From NCBI GenBank assembly GCA_019614645.1, contig JABWDB010000011.1:7141501-7205500 (forward strand): 64,000 bases of DNA. Reading direction: 5' to 3'. Every line of letters begins with the position of its first letter. The first letter of the stretch is position 1. Positions 56,151 through 64,000 of the stretch are shown piece after piece. The position numbers were made by a program, and so were the translations under genes. The notes beneath the pieces were generated by a model, which was not told where the DNA came from, searched no databases, and saw only the letters and a list, made by a program, of their open reading frames with translations. The stretch is from Stratiolaelaps scimitus (Eukaryota; Arthropoda; Arachnida; Mesostigmata; Laelapidae).

Positions 56151-58413
56151 GCTGTAGTTCTGCCCTGGCCTGAGTGAAACGCTTAAGGCCCTAAAGAATC
56201 AGCCGGAAACATTTCCCATTAAAAAAACACTTGTTATCAATCCCTTACATGAGTGACTCTGTAGAGTTTTACATAGTTGCGAGAAAATCCTCGAGGCCCC
56301 AGGCCCCCAGAGATAGACAGGCCGCTGAGTGCTCAGTCCCTTATTGTCCTTCGAACAACGATGGCTTCAATGCGTTATACCCGGCGGATAATCTCTGTAC
56401 TTTGCGGAAACTACACTCAAATGTGAAAAACTCAGCGTTTACGTACACGGGATGCTTGGAAAGTAACGCAGTCTTATGGGAGACCTACGAACATTTGAAA
56501 CGTTGAAAGGAAACCTTTACTACAAAGGTTTTGTTTTGGCCTGTGGATAGATTTGTTTAGACGTGTATCGCTTTGTAGGAGGACACACTTTTCTCGATTT
56601 CTTTATTTCGAAGGTTGTTTTGAAACACCCTGTGCTATCCACACGTGCGCTCTTTGACAAATCGAATCGAATTGCTTGGAAAATCATCTCCGAAACCGTC
56701 AACGTTTGAGTATTCTCCCGTAGGGTAGTTCAACTATTGCGAACACCCTGAAATCTAACCTGTCAAATAAGCGCGAACCGCCCAATGGATGTGGACGCGT
56801 TCCACTTTTAGATCTTTCAACGAACGCGCTTGCCATTTAGACGTTTTACGGTAGCTCAATCCTTTCTCCATCTTCTCTATCTGATTGTCCCTATGGCTTT
56901 TAGTCGGAGGTACGCACTCGATTCTAGGTCGAAATGTCTCCTCCAAAAAACTAGGACTACCCCTAAACCCCCTCTATACCCTTCGGGTTCCGCCGATCCT
57001 CACCTCAGTGAAACATGTTGACCGAGAGATAAAGGTTCCAATAAACAAAATGTAAATATTAAATATGTCAATAATGTACAATAATGTGTAAACACTCATA
57101 CGCACTCAAAGGCTTTGTTTACGAGAACTTACGACGAAGCGTCATCGCAAGTGAAATTCGGACAATAACTCTTAAATATTGTATTGTATTGCAAAAGCGC
57201 CAATCGAGCCAGCCACCTGCCTCTGCCACCTCCACCTGTTACTATGGCCCTTCTGGGGGAACGAGGAACCGCTCGTCCACGCTTGCCAACGACGGAGTCT
57301 CGATCTATTAGTGTCTATGAATCTCTCGCTCTGTGGCCAGTGGTCCCACCACATGAACATGGCCACGCGCGGGTATGCTTGCGCAGCACCCATAGGCAAC
57401 ACCCATTTTCTCGTGGCTTGGCCGATCGCTCTGCCCTAGTCGCCTTGGTCAGCTCCCTTCGTCAGGCTCATCTAGCGTTACCTGTACTTTCCAAATTCAG
57501 AGAAGAAACGGCCCTCCCCATCTCTCTCCCTGCTCCCCCCCCCATCATCGACTTCCTTTTCCACGCGCGGAGAGCTAACCACTCGGACACCGGCCAGCCG
57601 AAAGAGGAGAACTGGCCGTTGTCTGCGGACGGCAAGGCGTTCATCGCCCGTTTCAAGTAGCAAGACGCGCATTGCAGCGCCATTACGGGACCGATGACTC
57701 TGTCCATATAGGGAAGTCTGTACGATGGGTCTGCGGCCCTCCAGAACAAGCACACGGTATTCGCCATTCGGACACAGACACACACACACAGCACACATAC
57801 AAATACACACTCACAGAGACAACAAACACCAATAATAAGCTCTGCCCGTAAGAAACCCAGGTCTACGCTAACCAGACCGCCTCGCGCCTTCTCTCTCCCC
57901 GGATGCTCCTCTGTGAGACGCGAGCCAGCAGAAACATCTGAGCAGCGCTGCTCTGCGCTGTTGAGTGCCACTCCGAATCGGGAGACCTGCTGACCATACC
58001 AGCCACGTCCACGTTGCCGTCACTCGAGCCAGAGCTGCAGCGGCGGACGCTTGCAGGAAAGCACGCACTCGGCTCACTGTGCCTGCCAGCCTGCCACCGT
58101 CGTCGGCGATGGGGCCGGCGGCCTGTTGAACACAAAGCCGTGCCTGTCACTATCTTCAGGCTTCAGGCTATGAGCCCTGTCGATCTCTCTCTCTCTCTCT
58201 CTGGCGGTGTCCATGTGTGTGTATTCAGGATATGAGGTTCTCGCCCCGTTCCTCTCACGATCTAGCTATTTCTTTCTCTTCTCTCTATATCCATACGTGT
58301 AGACTCATACGAGCCTCCTCTAGCCGCGCTGTCGGGCTTGCTGTCGTTGAGTGCACTCGGTCGGTGTCTGCTGCTGCTATCGCAGCAGCTGAATTCGTTA
58401 TTCGCCTTCTCGG

Positions 58414-58441
58414 CCCATATATATATATATATATATATATG
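58414..58441. repeat. (TA)n microsatellite
   Basis: A simple TA run in the gene-poor region. Confidence 0.9.
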
Positions 58442-58988
58442 TGGCTCAGGCACTCTGTATAGTTACACGAACAGTGTGAGATAAATTTTCTAATAATAAT
58501 AATGACGCAATATATGCATATATAGCCCTACAGTTCACTTGATATCCTCGCACTCCATCAAGACGACGCAGTTGCCGTGTCACAAGAGAGTAGTACAAAG
58601 ATCGCGGCGCAAATCGCAATCTTTCTCTCAAGGACACTCCAAGGTGAAAGCAACCTCCGCCAGCCCCGAACTGTCGGATACTATAAATCATTAACAGATA
58701 GACAACATCGTTATGAGCTCAATGAGACTATATTATAACTATATGATGATACACCGTTGCTCGCTGGAAAGCATACACGTGTAACGGAAGGGAGCTACCT
58801 GTTGTATTGTAACATATCGTCGCCGTCTACCCACCCCGCCGCTGCTGCTGCCTCTGCTGCCGCCGCCACTACCACCCTGTAATGTGGTATTGCGGCCGAC
58901 GAAAGAACGAATCGCGCGAGAATTACACGAGGAGAATAGGGAACTCTCTTCCCGTTGGGAGTGATTGCCAAAACTCGTTCAGTTAGGT

Positions 58989-59027
58989 ATACATATATAT
59001 ATATACACATATATATATATATATATT
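58989..59027. repeat. (TA)n microsatellite with CACA interruption
   Basis: Two TA runs separated by ACACAT. It is about 25 bp left of the SINE family 1 copy at 59050. Confidence 0.9.
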
Positions 59028-59049
59028 AGTCAAAAAAGATTTTACGAAA

Positions 59050-59162
59050 GGTAAATGGTAAATCTTTATTGGTTTATTTAAGGAGCTGCAATTTTTCAAT
59101 GCTCTCTTATGTGTCACACAGCGGGGCTCGAACCTGCGGCCTCTGGCTTCCGATAGCCAGAA
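59050..59162 (-). repeat. tRNA-derived SINE family 1, copy
   Basis: On the minus strand it reads CTGGCTATCGGAAGCCAGAGGCC, GCAGGTTCGAGCCCCGC (B box), GTGACACATAAGAGAGC, ATTGAAAAATTGCAGC and a tail TAAATAAACCAATAAAG with TTTACC. Confidence 0.8.
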
Positions 59163-59764
59163 GGGGAGCAAGTATTTTAGAAAACCAGATAATGAAGGAG
59201 TTCAACGCACCAAATGGATGGAGGAAAAGCTTATCAGAACGACCAAAATTGTTTGATTATTATATATATATCTATATATATACTGTAACGTAATAATAGG
59301 CCTTTAACAAATACATATATATATATATATATATAAATATAATTATGTATATGTGTGTGTATATAAATATAGGATATTTAAAATATATGAAATCGCCGTT
59401 TTTTCTGAATATATATATATATGATATATAAACATCTGGTGCTACCTGTGTAACTGAATGGAACGGAAGGTGGTGCGAGTGAGCGAGCTCAGGGCTTGAC
59501 GACACAAAAGACCCATTCAGAAAGAAGAGTGACCTATTGAATAAATGAGAGGGAGGGCCCATATAGACTTGATAAGGATACCGTGATCGTTTTTAATCAT
59601 AATGATGATTTGGTGGCTGAAAGCTGCAAAGGGACACGTTGCTTACCGATATTCTATGATTAACGCTGGAAAGATATCAACTTTCGCGGACCGTCCACAA
59701 AAATAAGGACACCTTTTGAGCCAACTCAGCTGTTCCGGATCGTCTACAGGGTCTAATTTATTGC

Positions 59765-59823
<59 letters not shown>
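59765..59823. repeat. (TA)n microsatellite
   Basis: About 55 bp of TA repeat with one CATA interruption near its left end. Confidence 0.95.
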
Positions 59824-59825
<2 letters not shown>

Positions 59826-59939
59826 CAATGACCAATGCGTACAATTGGTTGTCGAGATATCGATTTACTCAAGGAATCCATTGAACGCTGATGTGTAAAT
59901 AACAAAGCACAGTAAGTCCGATATACACAAAAAATAATG

Positions 59940-61560
59940 CTGTCTAATATATCGTTTATTCAAACATACAGTAGGTCGGTATTTCTAGGGATTATGGGGG
60001 GGGGGGTGAGGACGACAATGTCCCGAGGAAGGCGATGGCATTGCCTCTCTGCACGGCGAGGGACAGGCGCTGCAGGAGGAAAGAGCCAGCGCGCTTGTCC
60101 CCGGTGGCGCGGATCAACCTGTGGTAGACCCCCTCGAGGAAGTTCGCAGTGAGAGGGCCGTGCCCGCCCAAGGTCTCAAAGGCAAGGGGGGAAAACAGGT
60201 GGGTTGCTTGGAGTGCGGCGTACTTCCTTAGCTTTGCCCGTTCCGCACGCGCTACTGCGTAACCGGGGATGGTTGCACAGTGGTTGACATAAGAAGGTGC
60301 TAGAGTGTCAACCACAGTGCCGTCCCAGACCAGGTGCAGGCCTCGATGAAAGGGGATAAGAGTGAGGCCGTCAGGGCGGCGCCCGTCAGAGGTGTCGAGG
60401 CCCTGTGGCTCCCTTGTGCAAGGAATACCTTGTGCAAGGAATACGGAGTGGAGGGCCCTCACGAGCGTGTCGTTAAGCATCGTGTGTCGCGGATGGCGAC
60501 CGGCGCTGCGTTCGCACGAGAGACCGTGATGGCCATTCGTTGCGACGGGGTCCCCGCAACGCTCGCAGCTGTGGGCCGCAACTACAGGGGCCCCGAGGCG
60601 AAGGCCCACACAGAAGCGGAGGGAGCGATCGTCTAGAGCAGTACCAAGGGACGACGAGGGCAGCGCGTGGAGCCACGCCCCCGCACCAGGCCTGTCGACA
60701 GCCCGGAGGCGAGCTTGGTCAGCAACGTGTGGCGCAGAGGCCAGGAGGGAGTCCCGCAGCTCCTGGTGCAGGGCATCGGACCATGCCCGCTGCTTGCTCT
60801 GTTTGTCCGGAGGGACCCGAGCGCGGACGCCCGTCTGGTCAAGGGCAGCTTCCTGGGAAGCGAAGAAGTGGGCGAGCGCTTCGGGGGGGAGGACTGTAGC
60901 GACCATGTCGGCAACCGCCGTAAGCGACGCGGCGTAGCAAACGTCAGCCAAGCGGCGTACACTGAGGATGCCGAGGCCACCGAAGCGGACTGGAAGGGAG
61001 CTGGAGGTTCAGGATCGTCGTCAGGGCTTCCAACACCAAGTCGTCATACTCGTGAAGGGCTGAAGCCTCAGTGCCGGCCGGGCATGTCCTAAGCAAGTGC
61101 TGCATGCGTGCCGCCGAGAAACAGGACCGAAGCAGGAACAGCCCCTGGTGAGCCGATAACAGGGGCAGCCGGTCGAGCATCACGGCCGTCCTCTCGAGGC
61201 AACGGTCCAATAGCGGCCGGATGGCCTCGTCCGTGAGAGGGGAGCCGACGAGCTCGAGGGACAACCTCTGAGTGAGACGGCATCCTGGGAGCGACCGCTG
61301 GAGGTCGGGCTGCGCGTCTAAAGAGAAGATCTCGCACTTCGTGGGGTTGAGGGCAAGGCCGCTGCGCCCCTCGTAGTCGAGTACTCGCTGAACGTCGGAG
61401 GCGACGGTCGCCGGATCACCTGCCAACGTTCCGTCGTCCATGTACCACAGCCGCAGACGCGACTGGAGGGACACAGCGAGGGGCCGGAGGGCCAGGCAGA
61501 AGAGGGCTGGGCCCAGCGGGTCCCCCTGCTGAACCCCCCCCCTGCTGTCTAATTGTTCTG
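59940..61560 (-). mobile_element. 5'-truncated non-LTR retrotransposon with RLE-type endonuclease
   Basis: This minus-strand element fragment keeps only the 3' part of a LINE-type polyprotein. It starts abruptly in the reverse transcriptase at the GVQQGDPLGP motif, so fingers and N-terminal domains are lost. A plausible 3' end lies near 59955, where the minus strand carries a GAATAAACG polyadenylation-like signal after a C-run. The coding content is described in the pseudogene entry covering the same span. Confidence 0.75.
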
Positions 61561-61576
61561 GCTTGTAAACAAACAA
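59992..61576 (-). pseudogene. Retrotransposon reverse transcriptase / restriction-like endonuclease, frameshifted
   Basis: The upstream frame (61576-60944) carries RT motifs GVQQGDPLGP and the catalytic YMDDG, then LNPTKCEIF and a thumb-like helical region. A single-base shift near 61000 moves the reading into the second frame. There GGLGILSVRRL continues the domain through 59992. The second frame has a CCHC-like zinc motif (CERCGDP..HHGLSC..RH) and a PD...D endonuclease signature (RRPDGLTL, then HLVWDGTVVDT). RT followed by CCHC and a PD-(D/E)XK nuclease at the C-terminus is the layout of RLE-type LINEs (R2, R4, NeSL, CRE and relatives). I cannot assign the clade. The 5' truncation and frameshift mean this copy is dead, although its reading frames are otherwise long and intact, so the insertion may be fairly young. 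Confidence 0.75.
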
Positions 61577-61614
61577 ATGACACGAAAGAGTTCTGAAGAA
61601 TGAGTACCTAGTTC

Positions 61615-61615
61615 A

Positions 61616-61651
<36 letters not shown>

Positions 61652-61700
61652 ATATATATTTTATATATATATATTAAAAAAAATATATATATATATACTG
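61615..61700. repeat. (CT)n followed by (TA)n compound microsatellite
   Basis: About 38 bp of CT runs pass into TATATTTTATATAT and AAAAAATATATAT. It lies immediately beyond the truncated 5' end of the retroelement. Confidence 0.9.
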
Positions 61701-62571
61701 TCCATATGACGATGGATGCTCTCTCGTCATTGAGCTCGCTCGCTATGTCCTCATGTATTCGTCGCCTTGACTCGACTCACTTTCATTTAAGCGATCGTCC
61801 TCGTCCTCTCGCCGAGTTATTTATCCAACGCAATTTTCGTTCGCTATTACAAGACAGACGCATCCTCTCTTATTATTCGATGATCGAATGCCATTGTTTC
61901 TATCATAGAATAATAAGATCCTGCGCCATTGTTTCGCTCCGTCGTGTCAACTGTGTACATTTGTCAACCCTAATGATATAACGGGTAATGATCATCTACA
62001 GTCGCTATGTGACTTAACCCTTACTGACAAAACGATAACAGCTACACCTGAGTGGCGCTGGCGACTTCTTCGAAGAACGTCACCTCGTAGGTGTCAGCCA
62101 CAAAATGGCGCGGTGCCCACGAGCGAGTGCCACCACCGACCGCCTACTGACGGCGAACAACCGTACACATAGGTATGGTCCGTCAGAGTGTATGTATAAG
62201 TCAAACTAGTCTCACCTCCCTAATATATTCACGCTACAGGGGGCCAGAGAGACGCTCGCTATTTCGTTTGGTGTATTGCAGCCAGGGCTGGCTGACCAAG
62301 CAGGCGGCCGGACACTGACTGAATGATTCAGCGGCCCTCTCTTTACAACTTAGCCATAATTGATTGGGAGAGGCTAGTCTGTGAAAGGGTTTCCTTGTGG
62401 CCGCTCCTGCATGTCGCTACACCCGTCTCCATGATAATTAGTGATAACTGCACGTTAATTTAAAATGTATTTGTTACTGATTTCTAAAGGTTTCGTTTTA
62501 AGTTTTAAATCGGTTCCCTATTAGTGGCTAATTCTGTATTATTCCGGTTTTGTGATTATAGCATAAATTTA

Positions 62572-62624
62572 CAATAAACTCTCTTTTTTAAAATTGCAGA
62601 TCCTTCAATAAACCAATAAACCTT

Positions 62625-62658
<34 letters not shown>
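62572..62658 (+). repeat. SINE family 1 3' end followed by (CT)n
   Basis: AATAAACTCTC...AAAATTGCAGATCCTTCAATAAACCAATAAACCTTTACC is the family 1 tail in plus orientation. It is followed directly by about 30 bp of CT repeat. Confidence 0.65.
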
Positions 62659-62664
<6 letters not shown>

Positions 62665-62975
62665 TCTCTTAGAGGACAAATCCACTTGTTTTCACACATA
62701 TTTTCTTTTCAAAAAAGCATATGTATGTGATAACCTACCGACAAAGGTTCAAAACCTAACAGAAATTGCTAAGTGCTCATTTGATAAATCCGTCATTTGC
62801 AGCTGCAATAAAATTGTGATTCTTACACATGCTACAATAGCTCAATATTACGAATTAAACGCGTAAAAAACCCAAAACATCATAGCTATGCATTTATAAC
62901 CTCGGTCGACCAAGAGGTGAATTTGCATCATCTTTACTATCCACGGTGTTTTTGGGATTACTCTTTCTGTTATTA

Positions 62976-62976
62976 T

Positions 62977-63009
<33 letters not shown>
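62976..63009. repeat. (TA)n microsatellite
   Basis: A TA run of about 32 bp. Confidence 0.9.
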
Positions 63010-63011
<2 letters not shown>

Positions 63012-63255
63012 CGGTAGCTAAGTTACGTGTCAATCGCTAGTTTGTGACATAATCGTAATCACATCACATGCTATTAAGCCGAATGCGGCCACTTTGTCGA
63101 GTCGTGTAGTCGACTATGTTGTATAGAATATGCCGTACCGTCTCGTGCGGCGGTGTTACACACGACGTTCTCAAAGAGTCGCTCTTCACCCTCTCGTTGT
63201 TAACCATTGAATCATCATTAGATCACGAACCATTTTCTGCCTAATCGCATTGCAG

Positions 63256-63566
63256 GTCCTTCACACCGGCCCCAGACGACAGAAGGGGCGCACTGTCGTT
63301 CGGGGGCGATGCGAGCAGGACCGGCCGGTGGTGCCTCAAAGGCCTCGAGCTTCCGGAGTCGCTGTCTGAAGTTTCACAACTTTGTGCCCTCCGATCAGAC
63401 GGGCCACCGAGGTGGGCCTGATAGCACCCGCCTACAGGAACAGCATGGCACGAAGAAGATCACAGTCGCCTCAACGCCCTGGCTGCCCGGCGTACAGCCT
63501 CTGTCTCAGGGACAAACGCCTCAACAGGGACTCCTTTTGACACAGCAAAACTGTCGATCTCCTGAG
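63256..63566 (+). CDS. Possible internal exon of an unidentified gene
   Basis: A good acceptor (TAATCGCATTGCAG) precedes 311 nt that stay open in one frame and end at a plausible donor (CCTGAG|GTTTGT). The favoured frame reads KFHNFVPSDQTGHRGG, then KKITVASTPWLPGVQPLSQG and LLTQQNCRSPE. It is Gln/Ser/Pro-rich, like a disordered region of a regulatory protein. A second frame of the first 155 nt (starting SFTPAPDDRRGALSFGG) is also open to a GTGGGC donor, so the reading frame is not certain. I do not recognise the protein. The gene would continue to the right. Confidence 0.35.
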
Positions 63567-63587
63567 GTTTGTACTTGTGCGTGCATA

Positions 63588-63892
63588 CCTTGTTGCTGTT
63601 GTTATTGCTGTTGCTATTGTTGTTGCTGTTGTTAATGTTATTATTGTTGTTGCTATTGTTGTTACTGTTGTTAATGTTGTTGCTGTTGCTATTGTTGTTG
63701 CTGTTGCTATTGTTGTTGCTGTTGTTAATGTTGTTGCTGTTGCTATTGTTGTTAATGTTGTTGCTATTGCTATTGTTGTTGCTGTTGTTATTGTTGTTGC
63801 TGTTGCTATTGTTGTTGCTGTTGTTAATGTTGTTGCTTTTGCTATTGTTGCTATTGTTATGATTGTTGTTGCCGCTGTTGTTATTGTGGCTT
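63588..63892. repeat. Diverged trinucleotide array (TTG/CTG/TTA-type)
   Basis: About 300 bp are made almost wholly of TTG, CTG, TTA and ATG/ATT triplets in phase, with higher-order units such as TTGTTGCTGTTGTTAATG recurring. It yields artefactual poly-Leu, Val/Ala-rich and Thr/Ile/Ala-rich open frames. It follows the candidate exon and probably lies in an intron. Confidence 0.9.
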
Positions 63893-64000
63893 TATGAGGA
63901 CGCATATTTTGTTTAGCTTTTACTGGGCTCATCTAGACTTTTGACGCGTTGTGCTCGTCATAGCCTCAGACGTCTTAACGGTCATAACCCCTGATGCCTG

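Larger units (their letters stand above)
49142..59930. other. About 10.8 kb without a recognised gene
   Basis: I found no convincing exon of a known family here. It contains a (TA)n tract just after TMEM186 (49217-49242), a minus-strand open frame with some coding character (49679-50128), a perfect hairpin at 50536-50564, a 15-bp tandem repeat near 50680-50710, a (TA)n tract at 50880-50902, a GC- and CpG-rich block at about 51.6-52.9 kb, and a poly(A)-tailed insertion at 53692-53771. Further right are a SINE family 2 copy at 56010, a second GC-rich block at about 57.2-58.2 kb, a (CA)n-like tract near 57775-57830, several (TA)n tracts from 58.4 kb, and a SINE family 1 copy at 59050. The GC-rich blocks could be promoters or 5' exons of genes that extend beyond what I can recognise. 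Confidence 0.45.
61701..63255. other. Interval between the retroelement and the right-edge candidate exon
   Basis: I see no supported gene. It contains the 3' end of a SINE family 1 copy (62572-62628) followed directly by a (CT)n tract (62629-62658), and a (TA)n tract at 62976-63009. The short open frame at 61706-61981 (plus) has no recognisable similarity. Confidence 0.5.

Noticed and set aside
57184..57971. Open frames of 158 (plus) and 167 (minus) codons over the same bases
   Set aside because: Mutually antisense in GC-rich sequence, containing a (CA)n/(GT)n tract read as Cys/Val repeats. No family similarity.
63471..63932. 153-codon minus-strand Thr/Ile/Ala-rich open frame
   Set aside because: It is a translation of the diverged trinucleotide array.

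Overview
The window is animal nuclear DNA. It holds spliced genes with GT-AG introns, introns up to 6.7 kb, dispersed tRNA-derived SINE-like repeats, and very many (TA)n and (CT)n tracts. The proteins (an invertebrate-style SLC22 family, BCCIP, TMEM186, and a DeSI-1/PUL fusion) point to an arthropod. A mite or tick is my best guess, but that is weak inference and the sequence does not settle it.

Layout, left to right. (1) Positions 1-1758, minus strand: the 5' two exons of an SLC22-type transporter that runs off the left edge. (2) 7731-11572, minus: a six-exon BCCIP gene. A degenerate minisatellite of about 620 bp abuts its stop codon. (3) 14980-32860, plus: a 13-exon gene, rebuilt in frame from start to stop (523 aa). 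It joins a DeSI-1-like PPPDE isopeptidase domain (His37/Cys107) to a C-terminal PUL domain, so a SUMO/ubiquitin-type protease may be coupled to p97/Cdc48 binding. (4) 35557-37567 and 38891-40992, minus: two complete two-exon SLC22 paralogues, 542 aa each. Their first about 400 coding bases of exon 2 are almost identical, which suggests gene conversion or recent duplication. (5) 44667-49141, plus: a four-exon TMEM186 gene (249 aa), a mitochondrial inner-membrane protein linked to complex I assembly. (6) 49142-59930: mostly no recognisable gene. (7) 59940-61560, minus: a 5'-truncated, frameshifted non-LTR retrotransposon with reverse transcriptase, a CCHC zinc motif and a restriction-like endonuclease signature. 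(8) 63256-63566, plus: a possible exon of an unidentified gene at the right edge, followed by a diverged trinucleotide tract.

These are ordinary housekeeping and transport genes and do not form a pathway together. BCCIP and the DeSI-PUL gene are divergently arranged across about 3.4 kb. The three SLC22 copies are a local family, split by the BCCIP and DeSI-PUL genes.

Repeats are a major component. There are two tRNA-derived SINE-like families, both with recognisable B boxes. A third short dispersed repeat has two of its three copies inside SLC22 first introns. Two small poly(A)-tailed insertions have target-site duplications, one of them at a BCCIP splice donor. All exon boundaries were inferred by eye from splice consensus, phase and remembered family similarity, without transcript data.
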